Shown piece by piece: positions 23,009-31,437 of a stretch of 64,000 nt of DNA. Each line of letters starts with the position of its first letter. The stretch's first letter is position 1. The stretch is taken from assembly GCA_029263415.1 (NCBI GenBank), contig JAJCXN010000038.1:1-64000 (forward strand), read 5' to 3'. Below the pieces are notes generated by a model that made no database searches, was not told the DNA's origin, and saw only the letters and a program-made list of their open reading frames with translations. The stretch is from Acidobacteriota bacterium (GTDB lineage Bacteria; Acidobacteriota; Thermoanaerobaculia; Multivoradales; Multivoraceae). Made by a program: the position numbers and the translations under genes.

Positions 23009-25702
23009 GTGGGCACCAAACAGGAGCCGCTGGCCGCGAGAATCTACGAGTTCGCAATCCAGGTACTGCTCCCCGAACACGTGATCGAACGCGACGGCGA
23101 CGACATCCTCGCCGCCTTCTCGGAGGTCTATCAAGACCTCTCGGGGCGCCCCGCGCTGCGCGTGCGCTACTTGAGCCGTTGCCTCTTCGCTCTACCCAAG
23201 GTCGCGCTGCTCGACCATCTTGAAGCACACCAAGTAGTCGACGCAACGCCTGCTAGCCGCGCGCACTCGAATCGCACCAACCAATCGGAGACACCAATGA
23301 ATCGCATTCTCCAAGACTTCCAATACGCGATCAGGACCTTGAGGCGCTCGCCCGGCTACACCGCTAGCGCAGTCCTCCTGCTTGCGCTCGGCGTCGGCGC
23401 CGTGACCAGCAGCTTCACCCTGTTCGACAACGTCTTGCTACGGGCACTGCCATACCCGGACGAACATCGACTCGTGGTGATCGAGGATGGATCGCACAGT
23501 GGACCTTTCTGGCGAGCGCTGCAGGATCACTCCACCGTCGATCAGTGGGGATCGGCTTGGACGAAGCAAGCCAACCTCACCGGGCAAGGCGACCCGTTGG
23601 GCATCAACGTCGGTCAGGTCAGCGAAGACTTCTTCAGCCTCTTTGGCGCCAGAGCATTGGATGGGCGCCTCTTGGCCGATGACGATTTCGCTACCGCCGA
23701 TCGCGTCGTTCTTGGGTACGACTTCTGGCGAGAAACCTTCGGCGCAGATCACGGCATCATCGGCCAGACGATCGCGCTGGATGGCGAAGCTGTGACCGTA
23801 GTCGGGATCGCAGACCAAAGCTTCACACCACCAGAGGCGCTCACCGGGTCAGACGTCGATATCTGGCGCCCGTTTCTGTGGACCAACGATGAGTTCCACG
23901 ACAACGGGTACCACGTCTTGGAGATCGCTGGTCGGCTCAAGGCGGACCGCAGCCTCGAGGAGTTCACGGCCGAAACGCAGGCAGTTGTAGTGCAGCTCGA
24001 CCAGGACGACCCAAAGACAAACTACCGCGATCGCGAAGGCAATCTTTGGCAGGCACCAACAGCGCATCTGCGTGATGTCACAGTGCGAGGTGTGCAGGTC
24101 GCTCTTCGGCTCTTGCTGGGTGCAGTGGCGCTGCTGCTACTGATCGCTTGTTCCAACGTGGCGCACCTTTCGGTCGCGAGAGGATTGGCACGGACCCCTG
24201 AGATGACTCTGCGCCGAGCACTGGGTGCTAATACGACTTCTCTCATCCGGCAACTCTTGATCGAGAGTCTGGTGGTGGCGTCCATCGGCGGGGCACTCGG
24301 CGTTGGCATCGCAACTATCGCAGTGAAGGCCTTCATGGTGCTCAATCCGGCCACCCTGCCGCGCGGCGCACAGCTATCGCTGGATCTTCGGATCGTATTG
24401 TTTGCAGCCGTCATCTCCTCGCTGACCACGCTGCTCTTCGGGCTACTGCCGGCACTCACCACGGTGCGTAATCTCAGTCCTGGCGTGCGCAGTCGCGTGA
24501 GCGGTCAAGATCGTGCTTCGGGCATCCTTCGCAACAGCTTAGTGGTCGCCGAGATCGCCCTCTCCCTCATGCTGCTGGTTGGAGCAGGCGTACTCTTGCG
24601 CAGCTTCTCGGCGGTAAGTCAGCAAGACGCAGGCATCCAAGCTGAAGGAGTTTGGCGCATTCCGCTGACCCCGCCAGAAGGAGACGAACCGGCTCCATAC
24701 ATATCTCAAATGGCATCGATCAAGGAAGCGCTACAGACTGTGCCTGGGGTGGACTCGGTTGCCCACGGACTCACCTTGCCGTTCTCCTTCACTGGAGGAG
24801 GTCGGTGTTGTTGGAGCACCCGGACCGAGGCCAAAGACGATCCGGAAACCAGCATCCGACTCGGCTTACACCCGATTAGCTCCGATTACTTTTCCACACT
24901 CGGTATCCCAGTGCGCTTGGGCTCAGCGTGGACACAAGCAGAAGCGCTTGCGACTCCCGTGCCGGTAATTCTTCAAGAGGCGGCCGCCATTGAGATCTTC
25001 GGTTCGCCGGAGGCGGCAATCGGCGAGACCTTCAAACTCAGCGGCAGCATGCCGGAAGCTCAAGTGGTGGCGATTGCCGACGATACGCGTCACTACGGCC
25101 TCGACCGCGCAGTCAGCGCAGAACTCTACTTACCCATCGAACGATTGCCTTTTGGGATGGACCTGGCTGATTTCGCAGTGCGTGTAACGGGCCAAGAGCC
25201 TGAGGGCTTCACCCGCTCCTTGCGCGAGGCCGTTTGGAGCGTCGCGCCGGATCTTCCTGTTCCAACGGTCCGCCGAATGACCGACCAGATTGGCGCTTCG
25301 ACCGCGGGTCGCCGGTTCGAATCGGTCTTGTTCGGTAGCTTCGGCGTGGTGGCCTTGCTGCTAGCAGCAGCTGGCCTCTACGGCACGCTGCTCTACACGG
25401 TTGGACAACGACGTCGCGAGATGGGAATCCGGCTCGCTTTGGGCGCCGATCGCGGCGCGGTCGAAAAGCACGTGCTCAAGTCGGGCGCCTTGGTCACGAT
25501 CCTGGGCATTCTCTTGGGCCTCGCAGGTGCATGGGCAACCATCACCTTTCTCGAAAGCAGGATCTGGGGCATCGAAGCTCGCGACACAGCGTCGTTAGCT
25601 GGCGCCACCGGACTACTCTTGCTAACCGCCATGCTTGCCTGCTGGCTGCCCGCACGCAAGGCCGGGCGCACCGATCCGGTGGAGGCCTTAAGAGCCGAGT
25701 AG
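23009..25702 (+). CDS. ADOP-type (MacB-like) permease, PadR-linked
   Basis: An 897-residue member of the acidobacterial duplicated orphan permease group. Residues 1-95 form the soluble N-terminal extension typical of PadR-linked ADOPs; then YAIRTLRRSPGYTASAVLLL starts the first membrane helix, followed by a periplasmic MacB-core domain, FtsX helices (VALRLLLGAVALLLLIACSN), a second core, and a second FtsX unit (FGVVALLLAAAGLYGTLLYT, then RREMGIRLALGA) ending DPVEALRAE. No ATPase gene is adjacent, as usual for the group. GTG at 23009 follows AAGGAG; an internal ATG at 23297 with its own GGAG could yield a form without the extension. The transported substrate is unknown. Confidence 0.93.
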   Translation: MGTKQEPLAARIYEFAIQVLLPEHVIERDGDDILAAFSEVYQDLSGRPALRVRYLSRCLFALPKVALLDHLEAHQVVDATPASRAHSNRTNQSETPMNRILQDFQYAIRTLRRSPGYTASAVLLLALGVGAVTSSFTLFDNVLLRALPYPDEHRLVVIEDGSHSGPFWRALQDHSTVDQWGSAWTKQANLTGQGDPLGINVGQVSEDFFSLFGARALDGRLLADDDFATADRVVLGYDFWRETFGADHGIIGQTIALDGEAVTVVGIADQSFTPPEALTGSDVDIWRPFLWTNDEFHDNGYHVLEIAGRLKADRSLEEFTAETQAVVVQLDQDDPKTNYRDREGNLWQAPTAHLRDVTVRGVQVALRLLLGAVALLLLIACSNVAHLSVARGLARTPEMTLRRALGANTTSLIRQLLIESLVVASIGGALGVGIATIAVKAFMVLNPATLPRGAQLSLDLRIVLFAAVISSLTTLLFGLLPALTTVRNLSPGVRSRVSGQDRASGILRNSLVVAEIALSLMLLVGAGVLLRSFSAVSQQDAGIQAEGVWRIPLTPPEGDEPAPYISQMASIKEALQTVPGVDSVAHGLTLPFSFTGGGRCCWSTRTEAKDDPETSIRLGLHPISSDYFSTLGIPVRLGSAWTQAEALATPVPVILQEAAAIEIFGSPEAAIGETFKLSGSMPEAQVVAIADDTRHYGLDRAVSAELYLPIERLPFGMDLADFAVRVTGQEPEGFTRSLREAVWSVAPDLPVPTVRRMTDQIGASTAGRRFESVLFGSFGVVALLLAAAGLYGTLLYTVGQRRREMGIRLALGADRGAVEKHVLKSGALVTILGILLGLAGAWATITFLESRIWGIEARDTASLAGATGLLLLTAMLACWLPARKAGRTDPVEALRAE

Positions 25703-25776
25703 GCGAGGGCGGTCGCCGGGACGGTATAGGCAGCCAAGAAGAACCTCTTCGACCAATAGATCTGGGCATCGATGGT

Positions 25777-25818
25777 GGCGATGGCGATGGCGATGGCGAT
25801 GGCGATGGCGATGGCGAG
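25777..25818. repeat. Hexanucleotide tandem repeat (GGCGAT)n
   Basis: Six perfect GGCGAT units and one GGCGAG unit. It forms the outer flank of the left arm of the large palindrome; related GCCATCGCCA sequence flanks the right arm (26786-26797) and the third copy, so the microsatellite probably grew from the element's end. Confidence 0.85.
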
Positions 25819-25835
25819 TAATCACAGCATGAGCG

Positions 25836-26756
25836 GGTTGCGTCTTCGCTCCTTTCGGCGGATCGGGATCCCCTCTGGGGGCACCGGCTGCGACCTTGTC
25901 TCGAGCGGTGGAGCGGGGTCTCGCCTGCCACTCCCACGGGACGCTTCGCAGTCAGTCGCCCGCGGCGCGGTGTGCTTCTCGAAGTGTTGTGTTGAAGGGC
26001 TCCTCGGTGCGAAGCCTCCCGTGGGACGAGCTGCCCCCGTCGGGGACGCCCTCACCGCCTTCGTCGCTAGTGAAGCTCGTCATGACGTCGCCTCTGATCG
26101 TCAGCATCTAGGCACGCGATGGCAAAGGGGGAGAGGTTTTCGCCGGGAGTGGAAAGTGGAGGCCTGGGCTGCGTGAACGGAACCCACAAGGGGGTGAGGG
26201 CTCAGTCCACGCAGCCCAGACCGATGGTTCCCGATCCTTCTCGACGCTGCGCGTCTCGGCGGGAGAGTTGACCGGCACTGCCGACGTTCGCCTCTCGATG
26301 GAAGCGCTCGAGCACTACCACCAAAGTTCGCCGCCAGCTGACGACCCGAGTTTGGCGCAGCCAAACGAGCCGACCTTCCGGAACACTTGGTCTGGGCTGC
26401 GTGGACTGAGCCCTCACTCCCTTGTGGGTTCCGTTCACGCTGCCCAGGCCTCCACTTCCCACTCCTGGCCACCACCTTTCCCGCTTTGCCACCGCGTTCC
26501 AAGATGCCCCGGTCGCAAACGGTGCCTGTCTCAGCTTCACTAGCGACGAAGGCGGTGAGGGCGTCCCCGACGGGGGCAGCTCGCGAAGGAGCCCTTCAAC
26601 AGCACGGATCGAGAAGCCCAGCGCGTTGCGGGCGACTGACTGCGAAGCGTCCCGTGGGAGTGGCAGGCAAGACCCCGCTCCACCGCTCGAGACAAGGTCG
26701 CAGCCGGTGCCCCCAGAGGGGATCCCCGATCCGCCGAAAGGAGCGAAGACGCAACC
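25836..26756. repeat. Imperfect 0.9-kb palindrome (two repeat arms with a 166-nt centre)
   Basis: The left arm (25836-26222, about 387 nt) is the reverse complement of the right arm (26389-26756, about 368 nt) with scattered mismatches and small gaps. Matching segments include GGTTGCGTCTTCGCTCCTTT at the outer ends, CTGCGACCTTGTCTCGAGCG, CCACTCCCACGGGACGCTTC, ACGCCCTCACCGCCTTCGTC, GCGTGAACGGAACCCACAAG and CTCAGTCCACGCAGCCCAGA at the inner ends. The centre (26223-26388) is unique here. Open frames in the arms run on both strands but carry no start signals or motifs. A third, more diverged copy lies at 14971-15230. Probably a pair of inverted mobile repeats or a single long-hairpin element; no transposase is encoded. 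Confidence 0.85.
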
Positions 26757-27083
26757 TGCTAACGCACCCCGCCAATGCACCCCTTGCCATCGCCACCGGC
26801 CACCGGCCACCGCCAGGCTCCCAGCGGATACCTCCCTCAGCGCCACCACCGACTCCCAAATCAACGCCTCCAAACAGAGGCAAGACGCTGGTTCAACACC
26901 GCACATCAATCCACCGACGCATGACAAGGCCACCCTGCGTGCCACCACAGCAGGAACAAAAACCGTCTACAATCAGTCGATCAACCAACACAGCCATGAA
27001 CCATAGATTCGTTTGAACCACGAATCAGACCAACGGCAGCTCAGTTGCTAGCGACTGCCAAACGTCAAGAAGGAGCAGAAGCC
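26757..27083. other. C/A-rich leader region before the haem-copper protein gene
   Basis: About 330 nt. It holds the outer flank of the palindrome (CCACCGG repeats near 26791-26811) and a small inverted repeat GATTCG-TTTGAACCA-CGAATC at 27006-27026. The strand is strongly biased to C and A. The promoter for the gene at 27084 should be here but no clear consensus was found. Confidence 0.4.
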
Positions 27084-28493
27084 ATGAGTCGATCGATCAC
27101 CCGTTTGCTAATGATCGCCGCCCTGGTGAGCCTCGTCGCTCTCCCGGCCGCCGCCAACCCCTCGAACAACACTGCCGACGTGGTCGAGAAACCCACGTTC
27201 TTCAAGGACGTGTTGCCGGTCCTTCAGCAGAACTGCCAGGTCTGTCACCGGCCGGGTGGCGCCAACCTCGGCGGTATGGTCGCTCCCATGTCGTTCACCA
27301 CTTACGAAAGCACTCGCCCTTGGGCCAAATCGATCGCCCGTCAGGTCGAAGCTCGCACCATGCCGCCATGGCACGCGGCACCTCGCCACGCAGGCACGTT
27401 CGACAACGAGCGCACCTTGGCTGATGCCGAGATCGCCACTCTGGTCAACTGGGCAAAGTCCGGTGCCAAGAGTGGTGATGCCACCGACGCACCTGCTGGA
27501 AAGGAATGGCCGGTCAACAACGGCTGGTCCATCGGCGAGCCCGATCTGGTGATCAATATGGGACAGAAATACTTCGTCGAAGACGATGTCGAAGACCACT
27601 ACATCACTTTTACCACCACCATCACCAAAGAGATGTTGCCTGAACCGCGCTGGGTGAAGGGCGTTGAGTTCAGGCCTGGCAGCGAAGTGGTGCACCACAT
27701 CATCGCGCGCCCGTTGGGGGGCATCGCTCCGGGCAACGACCCCAGCCTCTACGACGAAGGCTTCGGCACTCTGCTCGAGCCTGGCACTGAGATCAGGTGG
27801 GCCATGCACTACCACAAGGAAGCTGGAGAGGGCACCGGCAAGTGGGACTTCTCCGAGGCGGCGATCCGCTTTTACCCGGAGGACTACACTCCGGAACACA
27901 TCATCGTCAACGACCCAATGGTCAAGCATGACTTCGCGATTCCACCGGGCGACCCCAACTTCCAAGCCAAGGTCAGCTCGACATTCGAGCGCGACTCACT
28001 GCTGCTGGGCTACACGCCTCACATGCACTTACGCGGCAGCTATGCGAAATACGTAGCAATGTACCCAGACGGGACCGAAGAGGTCCTGCTCGAGGTGCCA
28101 AAGTACGACTTCAACTGGCAGACCCACTACAAGTACCCGGCCGGTGGCAAGCCCATCCCAGCCGGGACCAAGATCGAGTTGACGATGGCGTGGGACAATT
28201 CGGAGGGTAACCCGAATAACCCAGATCCCACCGCGACCGTGCACTTCGGTCAGCCGACAACGGCCGAGATGATGTTCGGTTTTGTTTCCTACGCGGACGC
28301 TGAACCCGGCTACCAGCCGGAAAGCACCGGCTTCCTCAGCAGCCGCCGCGAGCGTGACCCCGAGCGGATGAAGAAGATGCTCAAGGAGCGTTTCAACGTC
28401 GACTGGGACACCCTCTCCGAGGACGAACGGGCCGACGTGTTGAAACGCCTGCGCGAGGCACGCAGTGGTAACGCGGGAGCAGGCGACCGCTAG
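27084..28493 (+). CDS. Secreted c-type cytochrome fused to a copper monooxygenase-like domain
   Basis: A 469-residue exported protein. AAGGAG precedes the ATG at 27084 and gives a signal peptide ending ALPAAA. The first domain holds one haem c site, NCQVCH, with VLPVLQQNCQVCHRPGG typical of planctomycete/acidobacterial cytochromes, and a distal MPPWHA that may supply the Met or His ligand. The second half looks like a copper type II ascorbate-dependent monooxygenase fold: VVHHIIARP, WAMHYHKEA, TPHMHLRGS, a late DNSEGNPNNPDP and a terminal EMMFGF, giving several His and Met copper-ligand candidates. The oxidised substrate is unknown. It is followed by a strong terminator, so it is monocistronic. 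Confidence 0.85.
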   Translation: MSRSITRLLMIAALVSLVALPAAANPSNNTADVVEKPTFFKDVLPVLQQNCQVCHRPGGANLGGMVAPMSFTTYESTRPWAKSIARQVEARTMPPWHAAPRHAGTFDNERTLADAEIATLVNWAKSGAKSGDATDAPAGKEWPVNNGWSIGEPDLVINMGQKYFVEDDVEDHYITFTTTITKEMLPEPRWVKGVEFRPGSEVVHHIIARPLGGIAPGNDPSLYDEGFGTLLEPGTEIRWAMHYHKEAGEGTGKWDFSEAAIRFYPEDYTPEHIIVNDPMVKHDFAIPPGDPNFQAKVSSTFERDSLLLGYTPHMHLRGSYAKYVAMYPDGTEEVLLEVPKYDFNWQTHYKYPAGGKPIPAGTKIELTMAWDNSEGNPNNPDPTATVHFGQPTTAEMMFGFVSYADAEPGYQPESTGFLSSRRERDPERMKKMLKERFNVDWDTLSEDERADVLKRLREARSGNAGAGDR

Positions 28494-28518
28494 CTGCGGC
28501 GCATCAGCCCTTTGGTCA

Positions 28519-28545
28519 AAAAGCCCCGCCGTCGGCGGGGCTTTT
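28519..28545 (+). terminator. Strong intrinsic terminator
   Basis: AAAAGCCCCGCC-GTC-GGCGGGGCTTTT: perfect 12-nt arms, 3-nt loop and T-run, 25 nt after the cytochrome stop. The A/T ends make it bidirectional, so it may also serve the converging M56 gene, whose stop is at 28581. Confidence 0.93.
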
Positions 28546-28580
28546 CTTTGCTTGCGTACGCTCTGCGCGTGAGACAAGTC

Positions 28581-30908
28581 CTACTCGAACTCAACCTCAA
28601 GGCTAGTCAACGCCCTAGCGGCCGCGTTACTGACAGTTTCAATGTCACCTCCTGAGACGCCAAACTCCCGCAGTGTTTCTCGAATGCGCTTAGCAACTGC
28701 GGATCGCGAGCCATCAAAGCGCAACCGATTGTTCTCAACGTTCATGTTGAGCGAGTCCCTAACGGCATCGGCGACTGCAACCACAGCGTCCTCTCCAACG
28801 TTGAGCGCAGCCAACTCTTCACGAAGAGTGGCCCGAAGAAACTTGAGCGAACTGCGTTCAAAACGATCGGCGAGACGCTGCATTTCTTCATGCACGGGCT
28901 CCATCTCGCGATGCACTTCTCTCATCCTCTCGTGCACCGGCTCCATATCGACGTGCAGTTCGTGCATGCGTGCCATCGCGGGTTCCATCTGTTCATGCAC
29001 CACTCTCATCCGCTCGTAGATCGGCTCCATGCGCTCATGGACGGTCCTCATCTCTTCGAAAGTCGGTTCCATCTCTTCATGGATTTCTCGTAGCCGTTCA
29101 AAGTTGGGTTCCATCTGCTGATGAACATGTTGCATCTGTTTGTGCACAGGCTCCATCTCTTGACGCAGTTTGTGAACTTCGGCAAGCACCGGCTCCATCT
29201 CGGCGTGGATCTGCTCCATCTGCTGGCGAAACGGCTCCGAAGCGCGGCTCAACTCCTCACCCAGACGACGCAGTTCTCCCAGCTGTGCGCCGTCGAGTTG
29301 TTTGCCCTCCAGTTCGAGCTTCTTGAGCTCTTGCTCGAGCTGCTTGGTCTCGGCGAGGAACTTCACCTCGACCTCCTCCATCTTGATCTGAAAGGGCTCA
29401 AGTTGAAGTTCGAATTGCTCTAGCTGCTCCTCGAGTGGCTCCAGTTCAACCATCACTAGTTCAAGTTGCGTCTCAAAGGGTTCAAGCCCTCCTTCGAGTT
29501 CCGCGAGCCTGGCCTCGTGAGGCTCCAACAGGGCCTCGAACGCCTCCAACTCGACTTCGAACGGTTCCATCTCACCCTCGATTGCTTCGAGTTGCTCCTC
29601 GAACGGGCGAATCTCGCCCTCCGCTGATTCGATCACCGTCTCGATCGGCTCCAGCTCCACTTCGAGGGCCTCCAGCCGAGCTTCGTAAGGCTCCAACTTC
29701 TCGCTGGTCTGCTCGAGTTCTCGCGCCACCACCCTAAGCTCATCGAGCGCCTGTTCTCGTGTAGGGGTTTGCTCTTCTTGGGTCCATGGCGCAACGGCCG
29801 CCAAGACCGGCACTAGTCCGGTCACCAGCAGCATTGAGACGGCGGCAAGAACACGATTGTGCACCTGGGTCTTCTGAGCAGAGAGTCTGAGAATCGACAT
29901 GAGGCGGATCTCCAGTTGTGGTCGCCGCGCCATCGGTAGCGCAAGCGTGGGGATGGTTAGCGCTGCGCAGTTGTCTTCGCGCGCCAGAGACAAAAGATGT
30001 TGGGCGTAGCGACTTGCCGGTGTGCCCAGAGCGACCACGGCTTCGTCGCACGCTTGTTCTTGTTCAACAATCAGACGGGAGAACGCAAACCAAGCCAAGG
30101 GATGAAACCAATAGAGAGCACAAGCGCTCCGCGCCCACGAGCGCACGAGCCAGTCGCCACGCTTGATGTGCGCTAGCTCATGCAGAAGAACCACGCGACG
30201 GCGTTCGTCACTCCATTGGACATGCTGTTGGGGCAGCAAAACCACCGGATCGAAGTGTCCCCACGTGATGGGACCACTCAGCTGATTGCCAGTCAGCAGC
30301 CTCACCGACCGCTTCAGCCCAACGACCGCCGTCGCCTCACGCAATAGCCGGCGGGTGACCAGATCCGCCTCTTCAACAGCGTTGCGCCGCATCTGCGCCA
30401 GCTGCCGGTGTGCCTGGAGTTGTCGCCACAAGCTCCACACCACTCCAAGCAGCCACACGAGACCAAGGGCGGCCGGAAGGCTTGGGAGCCAGCCACCGAG
30501 AGGCGAACCACTCCGGCCTGGATTAGATCGTTCGACCGGCGCTGCGGTGCGGACCAGCGGCTTCGATGGAGGCTGCGCCGCCGAGACTAGTCGCTGCGGA
30601 CCCGAGAACGTGGACGCAGCGGCAGCGGACGCAGCCGGTGTGATCTCGGCAGCCTCGACCAACTGGGAGCGGCTTGCCCAACCAGCCAACGGATCCGGGG
30701 CAAGGGGGAACGACCAACTCGGCAGAAGCGCTGCGAGCGGCACCAATGCGACCGCACCGAGCAGCGAGACCATCAGCAGGCGAAGACGAACGCTGGCTCG
30801 TGCGCCGCGGAGTGCGTGCGTAACGACAATCGCCAAGACCAGCAACACTGTTGCTTTGAGGGTGGTGTCTAGCATTACGGCGGCGGCCGGACCGCTCAGG
30901 GTGTACAC
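28581..30908 (-). CDS. M56 (BlaR1-type) membrane metallopeptidase with 16 fourteen-residue repeats
   Basis: A 775-residue membrane peptidase. Hydrophobic segments lie near residues 17-32, 43-62 and 145-162; the zinc site is HELAH (His243-His247) with the downstream glutamate in VEQEQACDEA; another helix (VLAAVSMLLVTGLVPVLAAV) is near 353-372. In BlaR1 a penicillin-sensor domain would follow; here it is replaced by two blocks of eight 14-residue units: [LM]EP-type units rich in Glu/Leu (residues 405-516) and MEP units rich in His/Met (571-682). A small folded C-terminus ends the protein. The GTG start lies 1 nt after the BlaI stop, so the pair is co-translated. By analogy it senses a surface signal and triggers cleavage of the repressor; the ligand is unknown. 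Confidence 0.88.
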   Translation of the reverse strand: MYTLSGPAAAVMLDTTLKATVLLVLAIVVTHALRGARASVRLRLLMVSLLGAVALVPLAALLPSWSFPLAPDPLAGWASRSQLVEAAEITPAASAAAASTFSGPQRLVSAAQPPSKPLVRTAAPVERSNPGRSGSPLGGWLPSLPAALGLVWLLGVVWSLWRQLQAHRQLAQMRRNAVEEADLVTRRLLREATAVVGLKRSVRLLTGNQLSGPITWGHFDPVVLLPQQHVQWSDERRRVVLLHELAHIKRGDWLVRSWARSACALYWFHPLAWFAFSRLIVEQEQACDEAVVALGTPASRYAQHLLSLAREDNCAALTIPTLALPMARRPQLEIRLMSILRLSAQKTQVHNRVLAAVSMLLVTGLVPVLAAVAPWTQEEQTPTREQALDELRVVARELEQTSEKLEPYEARLEALEVELEPIETVIESAEGEIRPFEEQLEAIEGEMEPFEVELEAFEALLEPHEARLAELEGGLEPFETQLELVMVELEPLEEQLEQFELQLEPFQIKMEEVEVKFLAETKQLEQELKKLELEGKQLDGAQLGELRRLGEELSRASEPFRQQMEQIHAEMEPVLAEVHKLRQEMEPVHKQMQHVHQQMEPNFERLREIHEEMEPTFEEMRTVHERMEPIYERMRVVHEQMEPAMARMHELHVDMEPVHERMREVHREMEPVHEEMQRLADRFERSSLKFLRATLREELAALNVGEDAVVAVADAVRDSLNMNVENNRLRFDGSRSAVAKRIRETLREFGVSGGDIETVSNAAARALTSLEVEFE
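28863..29696 (-). repeat. Two coding blocks of 42-bp (14-residue) repeats inside the M56 gene
   Basis: Residues 405-516: eight units such as LEPYEARLEALEVE, MEPFEVELEAFEAL, LEPLEEQLEQFELQ. Residues 571-682: eight units such as MEPNFERLREIHEE, MEPTFEEMRTVHER, MEPIYERMRVVHEQ, MEPVHERMREVHRE. A proline recurs every 14 residues at position 3. At the DNA level CGGCTCCAT or GGTTCCATC recurs about every 42 nt. The spacer (517-570) is helical without the Pro period. Confidence 0.92.
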
Positions 30909-30909
30909 G

Positions 30910-31296
30910 TCAACGACCCTCCGCTCGCGCCCGATCGATCATCTCTTGAAGACGGGTCAGTTCTTCCTCTGCCAACGGCTCTTTGCCCAGATCAAGCATT
31001 GCGGCAAATGCCTGCTCATTGGAACTGTCGAAGAAGGTGGTGAGCAGATGGCGCATTGCATTGCGCCGTGCGGCCTCGCGCGGCACGATTGGATGAAACA
31101 CGTAGCGAGGACCATCTTGCTCATGTCGAAGATGACCCTTTTCTTCAAGAATGCGGAGCAAGGTACGCACCGCGGAGTTCGACGGAGGGTCCGGCAACCG
31201 AGCCAGGACCTCGCTTGCGGTCGCAGCCCCGCTCCGGTAGAGAATGTCCATGATCTGGCGTTCGCGGCGACTCAGTTCTGGTTTGACTCGACTCAT
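30910..31296 (-). CDS. BlaI/MecI/CopY-family repressor
   Basis: A 128-residue winged-helix repressor. LSRRERQIMDILYRSGAATA begins the DNA-binding domain, followed by ASEVLARLPDPPSNSAVRTL and LRILEEKGHLRHEQDGPRYV; the C-terminal helices (FDSSNEQAFAAMLDLGKEPL) form the dimer interface where partner M56 peptidases cut. The ATG at 31296 is chosen because GAGG lies about 9 nt upstream; a TTG 15 nt earlier is less likely. It starts 47 nt from a perfect 12-bp inverted repeat that is its likely operator, and it abuts the M56 gene. It should repress its own operon and possibly remote genes. Confidence 0.93.
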   Translation of the reverse strand: MSRVKPELSRRERQIMDILYRSGAATASEVLARLPDPPSNSAVRTLLRILEEKGHLRHEQDGPRYVFHPIVPREAARRNAMRHLLTTFFDSSNEQAFAAMLDLGKEPLAEEELTRLQEMIDRARAEGR

Positions 31297-31342
31297 GATC
31301 AGCGCCCTCAAGCTCTCCGGTAGGCGTTCATCGCCTCCGGAA

Positions 31343-31375
31343 GCTAAATTTTTAACATACTGCTAAAAATTTAGC
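31343..31375. promoter_or_regulatory. Perfect 12-bp inverted repeat, candidate BlaI operator
   Basis: GCTAAATTTTTA (31343-31354), spacer ACATACTGC, then TAAAAATTTAGC (31364-31375). The arms are exact reverse complements in an otherwise GC-rich region, 47 nt upstream of the BlaI start. The centre contains ACATACTG, reminiscent of the TACA/TGTA core of known BlaI/MecI operators though not identical. The A/T content also suits promoter overlap. Confidence 0.75.
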
Positions 31376-31437
31376 AAGAGCGTCCGCGCAGAATCGCAGC
31401 CCTGCCCAATCGTCGGCCGTCGCCGGAATCCCTCGTC

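Noticed and set aside
25772-26176. An open frame beginning with Met-Ala repeats through the left arm of the palindrome
   Set aside because: The Met-Ala run is just (GGCGAT)n in one frame. The corresponding frames in the other copies are interrupted or differ, so it is not a conserved protein.
26202-26948. A 248-codon minus-strand frame through the right arm and centre of the palindrome
   Set aside because: No ribosome site, no motif, and Gly/Arg/Ser-rich composition of a chance frame in GC-rich repeat DNA.
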